In this document: positions 1 through 8,827 of the stretch, piece by piece
Layout of the letters: every line of letters starts with the position of its first letter
Numbering within the stretch: position 1 is the stretch's first letter
Assembly: GCA_938036785.1 (NCBI GenBank)
Contig: CALHWE010000020.1
Coordinates: 1-54,814 of the forward strand
From: an uncultured Candidatus Saccharibacteria bacterium
GTDB taxonomy: Bacteria > Patescibacteriota > Saccharimonadia > Saccharimonadales > Saccharimonadaceae
DNA length: 54,814 nucleotides
Direction: 5' to 3'
Notes under the pieces: generated by a model
What the model was told of the DNA's origin: nothing
What the model saw: the letters and a program-made list of their open reading frames with translations, nothing else
The model's database searches: none
Position numbers and translations under genes: made by a program

Positions 1-1
1 T

Positions 2-373
2 GGGGTAGTCATCCCAAGTGACAAGCAGGTACAAATCGCCCTTACCTATATCTATGGTATTGGGCCGAAGTACTCTCGAGACATCCTTGCGGCGGCTAAA
101 ATCAAGCCGACCACTCGGGTGAAAGATCTCACCGAGGCTGAAGAGCAGAAGCTTCGCGACATTATCGACAAAGATTATGTCACTGAAGGCGATCTGCAAC
201 GCCTGGTGACCAACAATATCAAACGCCTCAAAGACATTGGTGCATACCGCGGTCTCAGGCACAAAAATGGCTTGCCAACACGCGGTCAGCGCACTCGAAC
301 GAACGCACGAACTCGCAAGGGTAAGGCGATCGCCGTCGGCGGAGCACAGCCAAAGGCAGCAAGTAAGACGTAG
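2..373 (+). CDS. rpsM: 30S ribosomal protein S13 (5' end outside window)
   Basis: Ribosomal protein uS13 of the 30S head, which contacts the P-site tRNA and 50S bridges. The open frame runs in from the left edge, beginning at GVVIPSDKQVQIALTYIYG, so only the first few residues are missing. The family signature GAYRGLRHKNGLPTRGQRT followed by TNARTRKG lies near the C-terminus, as expected. An ATG at 119 is internal, not the start. The stop is followed after 15 nt by rpsK, and the order rpsM-rpsK-rpsD-rpoA-rplQ is the classical alpha operon. A short lysine-rich, non-conserved tail follows the conserved part. Confidence 0.96.
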   Translation, partial: GVVIPSDKQVQIALTYIYGIGPKYSRDILAAAKIKPTTRVKDLTEAEEQKLRDIIDKDYVTEGDLQRLVTNNIKRLKDIGAYRGLRHKNGLPTRGQRTRTNARTRKGKAIAVGGAQPKAASKT

Positions 374-388
374 GAGAAAGGACGAGAT

Positions 389-778
389 ATGGCACAAGCA
401 AAATCCACCAAAAAAAAGCAGCGCCGATCAGTCCCATCTGGTCAGCTGCATGTACAGGCAACCTTTAACAACACTATTGTCACATTTGCAGATAGCAAAG
501 GTAACGTCTTGACCGCTGCCAGCGCTGGTGCATGTGGTTTTCGTGGAAGCAAGAAGGGCACAGCCTATGCAGCACAGATTGCTGCAGAAAAAGCCGCAGA
601 AGCTGCCAAGAGTAGCTACGGCATCCGCACTGTTGACGTATTTGTCAAGGGTGTTGGACTCGGCCGTGATGCGGCAATCCGCGCAATGGCCGGCTTCGAC
701 ATTGCCGTCAATAGCATCAAAGATGTAACGGGTGTGCCACACGGTGGCGTTCGCCCACGAAAGGCAAGGAGGGCGTAA
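389..778 (+). CDS. rpsK: 30S ribosomal protein S11
   Basis: uS11 of the 30S platform, which binds 16S rRNA near the E site. The protein has 129 residues, the usual length. It shows the typical core HVQATFNNTIVTFAD, a glycine-rich GACGFRGSKKGTAYAAQ segment and the C-terminal GVPHGGVRPRKARR. An AGGAGAAAGGA-type ribosome binding site lies just before the ATG. The stop codon abuts the ATG of rpsD, so the two are translationally coupled. Confidence 0.98.
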   Translation: MAQAKSTKKKQRRSVPSGQLHVQATFNNTIVTFADSKGNVLTAASAGACGFRGSKKGTAYAAQIAAEKAAEAAKSSYGIRTVDVFVKGVGLGRDAAIRAMAGFDIAVNSIKDVTGVPHGGVRPRKARRA

Positions 779-1396
779 ATGGCACGAGATAGAAGCCCAA
801 TCGTGAAGCAGAGCCGCCGCGAAGGCGTGGCGCTTCACCCTAAGGCACACAAGATTTTGGCACGCAAGAGTGGCATTCCGGGCGAGCACGCTCATGGCCG
901 CCAGAGCAAGCCAAGCATGTACGCAACCCAGCTACGTGAAAAGCAGAAGGTGCGCCGCATGTATGGCCTACTAGAGAAGCAGTTTGCTAAGCTTATGAAC
1001 GAAGCAACTCGCAAACCAGGCCTAAGCGGTGAAAACCTGCTCCGCTTCCTCGAGCTCCGGCTCGACAACGCTGTGTACCGTGCTGGCTTTGCGACGAGCC
1101 GTCGCCAGGCCCGCCAGCTGGTGAGTCACGGTCACTTTGAGCTTAATGGTCGCCGCGTTGATATTCCATCAATCCGCCTCAAGGCAGGAGATGTCATTAC
1201 CGTTCGACCAAAGAGCGCAAAGTCTGGCTACTTTACTGCAATTGACGACATCTACGGCAACACCTCCCAACCACCTCTGAGTTGGCTCAAGAGCGATATT
1301 AAAAAACTCAAGATCGAAGTATCGGGCGAGCCAAAGCGCGAAGAAGCTGAGGCTGGTATCAACGAGCAACTGATTGTTGAGTACTACTCACGCTAA
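779..1396 (+). CDS. rpsD: 30S ribosomal protein S4
   Basis: uS4, primary 16S rRNA binder and part of the mRNA entry channel. It has 205 residues. The S4 RNA-binding domain is clear at about residues 92-155 (RLDNAVYRAGFATSRRQARQ, then LVSHGHFELNGRRVDIPS). The N-terminus lacks the zinc-binding cysteines found in many S4 proteins. It starts directly at the rpsK stop and is followed by rpoA after a 23-nt gap. Confidence 0.98.
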   Translation: MARDRSPIVKQSRREGVALHPKAHKILARKSGIPGEHAHGRQSKPSMYATQLREKQKVRRMYGLLEKQFAKLMNEATRKPGLSGENLLRFLELRLDNAVYRAGFATSRRQARQLVSHGHFELNGRRVDIPSIRLKAGDVITVRPKSAKSGYFTAIDDIYGNTSQPPLSWLKSDIKKLKIEVSGEPKREEAEAGINEQLIVEYYSR

Positions 1397-1419
1397 CAAG
1401 GGTAAGGAGAATTTTGTAC

Positions 1420-2343
1420 ATGTCTAAATTAATTCACGATCCAGCGTTGGCACGCATCGATGACAATGGGCCGCACAGCAGCACGTTTGTTATTGAGCCA
1501 CTGCACGCCAGCTACGGCAACACGCTGGGCAACAGCTTGCGCCGGGTGCTGCTGAGCAGTATCCGTGGCGGAGCCTTTACGGCTTTCCGAATGCAGGGTG
1601 CGACACATGAATTTACCACCGTGCCTGGCGTCAAAGAGGATGTTGTTGACATCATGCTTAACCTCAAGGGTGTCGACTTGGTTGTGCACAGCGATGAGCC
1701 AGTCGAGCTGCGCCTTGAGAAGCAGGGCGCTGGCCCAGTAACCGCTGGGGATATTGCAGCTAATGCTGAGGTTGAGGTTGTCAACCCTGAGCACGTCATC
1801 TGCACAATTGACGACCCACAGGCTAATGTTGTTCTTGATCTGGTGGCCGAGGCTGGTCGGGGGTACTACCCGATGGAGGAGTCGAGTGCTAACCGGCTGC
1901 ACAGCGACATGATCGCCATGGACGCGCAGTTTAGCCCCGTGACGCGTGTGCGCTTCAAGGTCGATCCAACTCGTGTTGGTCAAGAAACCAACCTGGAGCG
2001 GCTTGAGATGACCGTAGAGACTGACGGTAGCTTGACGCCACGCGATGCCTTCGAGCAAGCTGCGGCAATTTTGGTCAATCAGTATACCGCTCTTGCCGGT
2101 AGTACAACTGTTGTATCAGCACCGGCGCTTGGCACCCAGACTGCTGAGGAAGATAACGAGCTGAACACCTCGATCGAAGACCTCGGCCTTAGTGCCCGCA
2201 CCGCAAACGCGCTCATCAACAATGAGATCCGCACCGTTCACGACCTCGTCACTTTGACGGAGCAGGACCTGCGTGAACTCAAAGGCTTTGGCAGCAAAGC
2301 CCTCGACGAAGTAAAAGATAAACTAGCAGAATTGGAGCTCTAA
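1420..2343 (+). CDS. rpoA: DNA-directed RNA polymerase subunit alpha
   Basis: The alpha subunit dimerises to nucleate RNA polymerase assembly; its C-terminal domain contacts UP elements and activators. The frame could open at a TTG at 1414, but an AAGGAG at 1404-1409 fits the ATG at 1420 much better, giving 307 residues. The N-terminal assembly domain (HASYGNTLGNSLRRVLLSS near residue 30) is joined by an acidic linker to a helix-hairpin-helix C-terminal domain (IEDLGLSARTANALINNEI, then LKGFGSKALDEVKDKL). It ends adjacent to rplQ, as in most bacteria. Confidence 0.97.
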   Translation: MSKLIHDPALARIDDNGPHSSTFVIEPLHASYGNTLGNSLRRVLLSSIRGGAFTAFRMQGATHEFTTVPGVKEDVVDIMLNLKGVDLVVHSDEPVELRLEKQGAGPVTAGDIAANAEVEVVNPEHVICTIDDPQANVVLDLVAEAGRGYYPMEESSANRLHSDMIAMDAQFSPVTRVRFKVDPTRVGQETNLERLEMTVETDGSLTPRDAFEQAAAILVNQYTALAGSTTVVSAPALGTQTAEEDNELNTSIEDLGLSARTANALINNEIRTVHDLVTLTEQDLRELKGFGSKALDEVKDKLAELEL

Positions 2344-2748
2344 ATGCATCGACACGGATACAAAGGGCGCAAGCTCGGCCGCGAACGCGATCAACGTCGA
2401 GCCCTGCTCAAAGGTCTGGCAACCAGCTTGGTTGTTGAGGAGCGAATCGAAACGACGCTACCCAAGGCCAAAGAGTTGGTGCGCTACATCGAAAAGCTCA
2501 TTACTAAAGCTAAGAAGGGTGACCTCGCTCATCGCCGCGCTGTCATTGCTGGGCTCAGCACACAAGCTGCAGCAATCAAGCTGGTTGACCAGATTGCCCC
2601 GCAACTCAGCCATCGGCCAAGCGGCCACGTGCGTGTGTATCGGACACGTCTGCGCCGTGGTGATGGCGCGCAGATGGCAATGATTGAGTTTGTTGACGAG
2701 CTCAAGCCAATGCCTAAGCCCGAGGCAACCACAAAGGAGGCGAAGTAG
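2344..2748 (+). CDS. rplQ: 50S ribosomal protein L17
   Basis: bL17, located near the peptide exit tunnel. Its 134 residues open with the family start MHRHGYKGRKLGRERDQRRA, followed by LLKGLATSLVVEERIETTL. The ATG immediately follows the rpoA stop. A short charged C-terminal tail ends 2 nt before rplM, whose ribosome binding site (AAGGAGG) lies within the last rplQ codons. Confidence 0.97.
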   Translation: MHRHGYKGRKLGRERDQRRALLKGLATSLVVEERIETTLPKAKELVRYIEKLITKAKKGDLAHRRAVIAGLSTQAAAIKLVDQIAPQLSHRPSGHVRVYRTRLRRGDGAQMAMIEFVDELKPMPKPEATTKEAK

Positions 2749-2750
2749 TT

Positions 2751-3188
2751 ATGGCTCACAAAACATTTTCGCAGAAGCCAGCCGATGTTAGCCGGCGCTG
2801 GATCTTGATCGACGCGAGCCAAGCACCACTTGGCCGCACCGCAACAACCATCGCACAGTACTTGGTGGGCAAATACAAGCCAACCTACACACCACACGTC
2901 GATGGGGGTGACTACGTTGTCGTCATCAACGCAGCCAAGGCTGTTGTGACTGGTAAAAAAGAGACAGACAAGATCTACTACCATCACAGTGGTTTCCCTG
3001 GTGGTATCAAAGATGCTCAGCTCAAGGAAGTGCGCGAAAACGCACCAGAGCGCATCATTACTGCTGCTGTGAAGGGCATGCTACCCAAAAACAAGCTTGC
3101 GGCAGACCGCCTAGCTCGTCTCCGCGTCTTTGCTGGCGAAGAGCACGCCCACACCGCACAGCAACCAGAGAAAGTAGAGGTACAATAA
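2751..3188 (+). CDS. rplM: 50S ribosomal protein L13
   Basis: uL13, an early 23S assembly protein. It has 145 residues, the normal length. Diagnostic segments are WILIDASQAPLGRTATTIAQ near residue 18 and the GDYVVVINAAKAVVTGKK segment. The MLPKNKLAADRLARLRVF motif near residue 105 matches the family (usually MLPKNxLGR). It is coupled to rpsI, whose ATG directly follows the stop, the conserved rplM-rpsI pair. Confidence 0.97.
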   Translation: MAHKTFSQKPADVSRRWILIDASQAPLGRTATTIAQYLVGKYKPTYTPHVDGGDYVVVINAAKAVVTGKKETDKIYYHHSGFPGGIKDAQLKEVRENAPERIITAAVKGMLPKNKLAADRLARLRVFAGEEHAHTAQQPEKVEVQ

Positions 3189-3587
3189 ATGGCACAAGCA
3201 ACATACGACTATGGTCTTGGCCGGCGCAAAAGCGCTACTGCCCGCGCTCGACTGGTCAAAGGCAAGGGAAATGTGACAATCAATGGCAAGTCGGCGCTCG
3301 ACTATTTGTCAGGCAACAAGACATTGCTAGCTGAAGTGACTGACCCACTGGCCTTGGTTGGTAAGCAAAAAGAGTTTGATGTTACCGTCCTGGTGAAGGG
3401 TGGTGGCCTCAGCGGTCAGGTTGATGCTATCAAGATGGCGATCGCTAAAGCGATTACCGTCGGCGCACCAGACCTGCGCGGCACACTCAAGAAGGCCGAA
3501 TTCTTGCGCCGCGATCCACGCGAAAAAGAGCGCAAAAAATACGGCTTGCGCAGCGCCCGCAAACGCGAGCAATACTCGAAGCGTTAA
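3189..3587 (+). CDS. rpsI: 30S ribosomal protein S9
   Basis: uS9, whose C-terminal tail reaches the P-site tRNA. It has 132 residues. The start YDYGLGRRKSATARARLVKG and the end DPREKERKKYGLRSARKREQ, finishing in a YSKR tail, are typical; the terminal Lys-Arg contacts the tRNA anticodon arm in known structures. It is the last gene of the operon: a strong intrinsic terminator follows 22 nt downstream. Confidence 0.98.
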   Translation: MAQATYDYGLGRRKSATARARLVKGKGNVTINGKSALDYLSGNKTLLAEVTDPLALVGKQKEFDVTVLVKGGGLSGQVDAIKMAIAKAITVGAPDLRGTLKKAEFLRRDPREKERKKYGLRSARKREQYSKR

Positions 3588-3608
3588 GCATTTTGCCTGC
3601 TTCATAAC

Positions 3609-3637
3609 ATACCCTGTCAACGTGGCAGGGTATTTTG
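3609..3637 (+). terminator. Intrinsic terminator of the ribosomal operon
   Basis: A perfect 8-bp stem, ATACCCTG with CAGGGTAT, and a 9-nt loop are followed by TTTTGCT. It lies directly after rpsI and closes the rpsM-rpsI operon. Confidence 0.85.
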
Positions 3638-3739
3638 CTATAGTAAAATATTACTAAGGGTGGTGAGGTAGAGTAGTTTCTAGACACTAGAAGTGTTACT
3701 ACAGGTCAGGTCCCTTATATGCATTATGTCACCATTATT

Positions 3740-3769
3740 TTGCAGCTAGCCTGCCAAAAATGATACAAT
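3740..3769 (+). promoter_or_regulatory. Promoter of the alpha/beta hydrolase gene
   Basis: TTGCAG (-35) and TGATACAAT (extended -10, TACAAT at 3764-3769) are separated by 18 nt. Transcription would start near 3776, only a few bases before the ATG at 3781, so the mRNA would be almost leaderless. The ATG at 3760 would lie upstream of the -10 hexamer and is excluded as start. Confidence 0.6.
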
Positions 3770-3780
3770 ATCACACTAGT

Positions 3781-4569
3781 ATGTACGACAAACTCCACGA
3801 ACTATTTGGCCTGGCGTATCCGCTGCATGCCCAGGTATTTGGCGATTGGCACGACGTATCTCGACCAGTTATTGTGCTTATTCACGGCATTGGGGTGAAT
3901 CATAATATTTGGCAAGACGTGTTAAACCAGCTTGGCGACCAACCAGTCTTGGCAGTTGATTTGCTGGGCTTCGGTCAATCGCGCAAGCCTGCCTGGCCCG
4001 ATTATACCCTGACCGATCATGCGCGTGCCCTGCGCAAAACGATTCGTCATGCTGCACCACTGCGCCAGGTAATCTTGTGCGGACACTCGCTTGGTACACT
4101 AGTCGCTATTGAATACACCAAGCTGTTTCCTCGCCGCGTCCAAAAACTTGTGCTGTGCTCACCACCAATCTATCTACCACGTGATATCGCTAAGCGCCCA
4201 CTACGCGAGGCGCTGCTCAAGACAATCGGTAAAGGATTTCTTAAGGCGATCAACGCATCACCAAAGCTCATCGGCGCAGTCAACCAATACAAACGGACAC
4301 AGAAGAATTTTCATGTCAGCCGTGAAGGGTTTTCGCCATACGCCAAGACGGCACGCAGCATTTTACTCCAAACCTCGCTCAGCGATGCCTGTAATCTACC
4401 GCCGCTACCAATAACGATTCTCTACGGTACACTCGATGCAGTGATGATACCAAAGCACTTCAAGGCAATCCAGCGCCAGCGCCATAATGTCGTGATTGAG
4501 ACAGCCATCACTGGCCACGAGATTCGCAAACGCTATGCCAAGCTTATTGCCAAACACCTCGAACAATAA
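3781..4569 (+). CDS. Alpha/beta-fold hydrolase
   Basis: A cytoplasmic alpha/beta hydrolase of 262 residues, probably an esterase or lipase-like enzyme; the substrate cannot be read from the sequence. The oxyanion motif LIHGIGVNHNIW lies near residue 38, the nucleophile elbow is GHSLG with Ser103, the acid is probably Asp219 in YGTLDAVM and the base His246 in TGHE. No signal peptide is seen. The start was chosen downstream of the promoter -10 box. The gene stands alone between the ribosomal operon terminator and a bidirectional terminator shared with the convergent GH32 gene. Confidence 0.88.
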   Translation: MYDKLHELFGLAYPLHAQVFGDWHDVSRPVIVLIHGIGVNHNIWQDVLNQLGDQPVLAVDLLGFGQSRKPAWPDYTLTDHARALRKTIRHAAPLRQVILCGHSLGTLVAIEYTKLFPRRVQKLVLCSPPIYLPRDIAKRPLREALLKTIGKGFLKAINASPKLIGAVNQYKRTQKNFHVSREGFSPYAKTARSILLQTSLSDACNLPPLPITILYGTLDAVMIPKHFKAIQRQRHNVVIETAITGHEIRKRYAKLIAKHLEQ

Positions 4570-4635
4570 GCTCGCTATTCCTATATAGTATGATACAGTG
4601 GTGCATACTACTACACCTTTCCTGATATAATAAAT

Positions 4636-4664
4636 CCCCCTTGTCGTAGAAGGGGGCTTTATTA
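4636..4664. terminator. Bidirectional terminator between convergent genes
   Basis: Stem CCCCCTT/AAGGGGG with a 7-nt loop. On the plus strand it is followed by CTTTATTAT, on the minus strand by ATTTATTAT. It separates the hydrolase gene from the GH32 gene on the opposite strand. Confidence 0.75.
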
Positions 4665-4696
4665 TCTGTTAGAGAAGAAGTTCTTCTTGTGCTATG

Positions 4697-6343
4697 TTAC
4701 CGTGTTTTGTTTTGGAAGTCACATAGTGTCGCCGATACGCTATTGTCAGTACTTGACTCCACCACAACTTGCATGGTTGGATCACTTGATAGCTTCATCA
4801 GTGAATAGATCTGCCCATCTGGCATAGCAATCTCTAGGCTCCCTTTGTCGGCAACGAGATAGACAAAGTAGCGCTGGCGATTTTGCCAATTATTATATAC
4901 TGCATACGCCTTCTCGTACTTATTTTTCGCTTCACCGGTAATCTTCGAGCTATTCCGTTTCACCTCGTAGGTGCCAGTCTCGGTGTTAAGGTCAACACTC
5001 ACGCGACTGTCGTTTTGATTGATAAAGACTCGAACGTGGCCTTTCGTATTGGCCGTATTGTTTGCAAAGTGAAGGCTAATCTCTTGCGAAGCTTTGCGAT
5101 TGACTTTGAGCAGCTCTTTGTGGTAACCATCAGGTGCTGTTTTCGACGTTCGGGCCGACTGCTTTGTGCGGAGGCCGCTGGTGCGCGCATTGTTATTGAT
5201 CAAGCGCGACCGCACGACATACTTTCCATCCTTTTGGGTCATCGAAAGGGAATGGGTTGAGCTCATCGAGCCGATATGCTTCGCCTCTTGGCCGTCATCC
5301 TTCAGAATCTGCCCCTGTGAGTACTCCCAGTTACCCATCCAGCCAATACTCTTAACGCGTGTTGGGCTTTCTTGGTAGTAATTAGCACCGTAATAATCCG
5401 TTCCGTAGTCAAGCCGCTCTGGCTGCTGCTCGGCGACAAAGTTACCATTGGCTTCGAGGTGGCCAATCATGTAGTAGCTGCCAGTCGTCGAGCCATACTG
5501 ATAGCCATTAGCACCAAAGAGCAGCGCGTGCTTGGTAGTCTTTGTTTGTGGATCATAAAAGCTCTTAAGGTTAGGGCACTCAATAAGGCCAAGATCTTTG
5601 CCATCAAGCGTGCTACCGTTGAGCATGGTTGCGCCTTGGTATTCCCACTTTTTTCCGTCAGTACTTGAGTAGATACCAACCTTATCGCCCTCAGCAAGAT
5701 ACATCATCAGCTTCTTGGCAGATTCATTGTACCAGACATGTGGGTCGCGGAAGTTCTGTTCTTTGGATTTTGCCTTCATGACTGGCTGGCTGTGATTATA
5801 CGGGTGATAGGTGCGGCCATCATCGAGCGAATATGCCGCATATTGGTGTTGACCAGTCTCAGTATAGCTCGTAAAGTAGGCAATTATTGCCGTTTTGGGC
5901 AAGTCACGGAAAAATCCATTACGATTCTGATACACCGAACCCGAGGCAACTGCCGACCAGCCATTAACAAACTTAGGAATCGCCACACCAAGATCTTCAA
6001 AGTGCTCCCAATCCTTCGTGCGAATATGGTACCACTCGGTGCCATCGTTGCCCGACCTGTAGTTTTTATTGAGCAGGTAGTAAAGGTGGTAGTAGTCATC
6101 CGTTCCTTTGAAGATTGTCTGGATGTCATTCATGAAGCCTTTTGGTGTATTGTAGTGGTTTGATTGCTGGAATCCATCAGTATTGGTGTTGGCAGTAATG
6201 TTAGATAGATTGCTATTGCGAGAATTCTGAGCAGATCGCGCATAAATATAGCTTGACCCCACACTCAGCAGCGTAAAGCCCGCTACCAGCGCAACAAGGG
6301 TATACTTTGTCGTATTTTTTTTCGTTTTGATGGTTTTTAGCAT
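4697..6343 (-). CDS. Secreted or membrane-anchored GH32 fructan hydrolase
   Basis: A glycoside hydrolase family 32 protein (levanase/inulinase/invertase group) of 548 residues that should release fructose from beta-fructans or sucrose outside the cell. One hydrophobic helix at about residues 15-35 acts as a signal peptide or uncleaved anchor; there is no LPXTG motif. The nucleophile motif is GFMNDIQ (Asp73, a variant of WMNDPNG), the stabiliser motif is FRDPH (Asp200), and the acid/base motif is ECPN (Glu255). A C-terminal beta-sandwich typical of GH32 occupies the last 180 residues. AAGGAGCACC precedes the ATG. The roughly 245 nt upstream contain no gene. Fructan use is plausible for a host-surface dwelling episymbiont (inference). 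Confidence 0.87.
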   Translation of the reverse strand: MLKTIKTKKNTTKYTLVALVAGFTLLSVGSSYIYARSAQNSRNSNLSNITANTNTDGFQQSNHYNTPKGFMNDIQTIFKGTDDYYHLYYLLNKNYRSGNDGTEWYHIRTKDWEHFEDLGVAIPKFVNGWSAVASGSVYQNRNGFFRDLPKTAIIAYFTSYTETGQHQYAAYSLDDGRTYHPYNHSQPVMKAKSKEQNFRDPHVWYNESAKKLMMYLAEGDKVGIYSSTDGKKWEYQGATMLNGSTLDGKDLGLIECPNLKSFYDPQTKTTKHALLFGANGYQYGSTTGSYYMIGHLEANGNFVAEQQPERLDYGTDYYGANYYQESPTRVKSIGWMGNWEYSQGQILKDDGQEAKHIGSMSSTHSLSMTQKDGKYVVRSRLINNNARTSGLRTKQSARTSKTAPDGYHKELLKVNRKASQEISLHFANNTANTKGHVRVFINQNDSRVSVDLNTETGTYEVKRNSSKITGEAKNKYEKAYAVYNNWQNRQRYFVYLVADKGSLEIAMPDGQIYSLMKLSSDPTMQVVVESSTDNSVSATLCDFQNKTR

Positions 6344-6588
6344 GGTGCTCCTTAGATTTTTCTTGACATTAGCAAATCAATAAACGGTAAATTATCGTTG
6401 TCGTTCGTGGTGTTCTCCCGTCGTCTTTCTTCACTCCTCTCGTCTCGATTGCTCGAAACGAATCCTTACTATCTAGCTAACCAGAAACGCTACTTTATGT
6501 CAATGATATCGTTTCGTATAGTACCTCATTATACTGCGTGTTCTGACCTCTTATTCAAACTCGCCACCGAAAATGCTATACTACGTAT

Positions 6589-7623
6589 ATGTCCAAAGAA
6601 GTTATCCTCACCGGAATTCGTAGCAATGAAGAGCCAACGCTTGGCAATTATCTTGGTGCTTTTGTGCCAATGGTACAGCTGCAGCAGCACTACGCTGGGC
6701 GCTACCAGCTCAATATGTTTGTACCCGACCTCCACAGTTTTACTACACCGATCGACCATACGACACTTTACGAGAATACGCTGACAAACCTCAAGTACTT
6801 CATCGCAGCAGGGCTCGATATCACCGACGAACATACGTTTCTCTACCGGCAGAGCTTTATCCCAGCGCACAGTGAACTCACGTGGATTTTAGATTGCTTT
6901 ACTGGCTTTGGCGAGATGAGCCGCATGACGCAGTTTAAAGAAAAATCAGCCGATAACAACAATAACGTCAGCGTTGGACTCTTTAATTACCCTGTCTTAA
7001 TGGCAGCTGACATTCTTCTTTATAACGCTCGATGGGTGCCAGTCGGTGAGGATCAGTTCCAGCACCTGGAGATTACCCGTGATATTGCACTGCGCATGAA
7101 TCATAAGTTTGGCGAGCTCTTCACTGTACCAGAGCCAACTGCCAAGCAAACCGCCTTCATCCAACGCGACACCGGTCTACGCATCCGCAGCCTGACGAAC
7201 CCAGAAAAGAAGATGAGTAAGAGTTCAACCGATCAAAAGTCCAAGATTAACCTCGCCGACACCCCCGCCCAAGCGCGCAAAAAGATCATGGCTGCCACAA
7301 CAGACTCGCTTGGTGTTATCAACTTTGACTGGCAACGCCAGCCAGGCATTACGAATCTACTTCAACTGCTTGCAATCTTGACCAATCGCCCACAAGCCGA
7401 GGTGAATGCCGAGTGGGTAGGGCAGACCCAATATGGTCCACTCAAGCGTGCCGTAGCTGAGGCGGTAGCTACCTTCCTGACTGATTTTCAAACACGGCTC
7501 GCGGACATTTCCGACGAGACACTGCTTGCTACTCTCGAGCGCTCTGAGCGAGCGATGAATGAGGTCGCTAGCATCACGCTCCTCCGCGTACAAAAGGCGG
7601 TTGGCCTGCGGAGTACATCATGA
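6589..7623 (+). CDS. trpS: Tryptophan--tRNA ligase
   Basis: Class Ic aminoacyl-tRNA synthetase that charges tRNA-Trp; the cognate tRNA gene lies at 15.65 kb. It has 344 residues. The HIGH-equivalent TLGNYLG is at residues 17-23, the KMSKS loop at about 208-212 (KKMSKSSTDQ), and VPVGEDQFQHLEITRDIA is a family block. An extended -10 (TGCTATACT at 6574-6582) ends 6 nt before the ATG, so the mRNA is leaderless. It is followed after 25 nt by an RluA-type gene on the same strand. Confidence 0.97.
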   Translation: MSKEVILTGIRSNEEPTLGNYLGAFVPMVQLQQHYAGRYQLNMFVPDLHSFTTPIDHTTLYENTLTNLKYFIAAGLDITDEHTFLYRQSFIPAHSELTWILDCFTGFGEMSRMTQFKEKSADNNNNVSVGLFNYPVLMAADILLYNARWVPVGEDQFQHLEITRDIALRMNHKFGELFTVPEPTAKQTAFIQRDTGLRIRSLTNPEKKMSKSSTDQKSKINLADTPAQARKKIMAATTDSLGVINFDWQRQPGITNLLQLLAILTNRPQAEVNAEWVGQTQYGPLKRAVAEAVATFLTDFQTRLADISDETLLATLERSERAMNEVASITLLRVQKAVGLRSTS

Positions 7624-7648
7624 GTAGAGCGCGAGATGGAGTCATTGT

Positions 7649-8827
7649 ATGAAAATCACATCAAGCGACCTCCTTGCTATCTTACGCCAGTTTCGTCAGG
7701 CAACTGACGATAATGTCCCACGTCACATCGACCAAATCACCAGTAGCCACCCAGAGCCTATCAACCAGCTAGTGCGCTTTCGCTTCGACCGCCGGCAGTA
7801 CTTTTTGCTCATCGACGACACAGCGGAGGATCATGCATCCTACATCATGCAGCAGATCTACACCGCAAAAAGTGATGCAACAGGGGAAATTCTCTCCAAC
7901 CCACTCAGTGACATCGCAACCTACGGCCTACCATTCAAGGGTAAGGACGTCTATCTTTTTCAGCAGCAGCGCACCACCCAGCGCCTTGATAGCCTGCTTG
8001 CAACGCGCCACCCCGAGACCAGTCGCTCTACTTGGCAAAAACACATCAAAGCTGGCCACGTCGCTGTCAACGATAGAGTCGTCTGTCAGCCACGCCAGCT
8101 GGTAGCAGAGACCGACAGCATTGCCATCAACCTACCTGATGCAACCGACCATAGCGACAAAACCCTCCCGATCCTCTACATCGATGATGATGTAATTGTT
8201 ATCAATAAGCCAGCTGGTATCCTCACGCATAGCAAAGGTGCGCTCAACGATGAATTTACAGTAGCAGACTTCTTCCGGCGCTATACTTCGGTTGGACTAG
8301 AGACAAATCGGCCAGGGATTGTCCATCGACTCGACCGCGACACCAGCGGAGTAATGATTGGTGCACGCACACCCGAGGCCTTCCAGCGGCTTAAGAAGCA
8401 ATTTGCCGAGCGCCACGCCAAGAAGACGTATCTAGCGGTCGTGGCAGGGCAACCCCGTCAGCAGCAAGCCAAGATCGATGTCCCGCTGGGGCGCAACCCG
8501 ACCGCGCCAAGCACCTTTCGAGCCGATCCACGCGGCAAATCTGCCCAAACAATCTACAAAGTACTCGCCACGCAGCCCAGCCTGAGCTTACTCGCTCTGC
8601 GCCCCCGCACTGGCCGGACACATCAGCTGCGTGTCCATCTGGCCTATATTGGCACACCGATTGTTGGTGATCGCATCTACGGATCAGTAGGGGAGCGTCT
8701 CTTTCTGCATGCCTACCAGCTTGAAATCACAACTCGTGCTGGCCTGCGCCAGACGTTTGTTGCACCACCGCCAGCAGCCTTTATGGCACTCTTTCCTGAG
8801 GGAGCCGATGTCATCGCTCGTTTATAA
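7649..8827 (+). CDS. RluA-family pseudouridine synthase
   Basis: Isomerises uridine in rRNA or tRNA to pseudouridine. It has 392 residues. About 110 N-terminal residues match no domain I recognise. Then come an S4-like RNA-binding domain (about 112-165, RLDSLLATRHPETSRSTWQK) and the catalytic domain with HRLDRDTSG (catalytic Asp229), KKTYLAVVAG and RTGRTHQLRVHLA. This resembles RluC/RluD more than RluB. The target nucleotide cannot be stated. The last 20 bases overlap the start of the delta' gene, so the two are probably coupled. Confidence 0.92.
   Translation: MKITSSDLLAILRQFRQATDDNVPRHIDQITSSHPEPINQLVRFRFDRRQYFLLIDDTAEDHASYIMQQIYTAKSDATGEILSNPLSDIATYGLPFKGKDVYLFQQQRTTQRLDSLLATRHPETSRSTWQKHIKAGHVAVNDRVVCQPRQLVAETDSIAINLPDATDHSDKTLPILYIDDDVIVINKPAGILTHSKGALNDEFTVADFFRRYTSVGLETNRPGIVHRLDRDTSGVMIGARTPEAFQRLKKQFAERHAKKTYLAVVAGQPRQQQAKIDVPLGRNPTAPSTFRADPRGKSAQTIYKVLATQPSLSLLALRPRTGRTHQLRVHLAYIGTPIVGDRIYGSVGERLFLHAYQLEITTRAGLRQTFVAPPPAAFMALFPEGADVIARL

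Noticed and set aside
428..895. 155-codon open frame on the minus strand inside rpsK/rpsD
   Set aside because: Antisense shadow of two certain ribosomal protein genes; no motif and no promoter.
8709..8807. Earlier start for the delta' gene
   Set aside because: It lies in the conserved end of the RluA gene and adds no conserved residues; ATG 8808 has GAGGGAG upstream.
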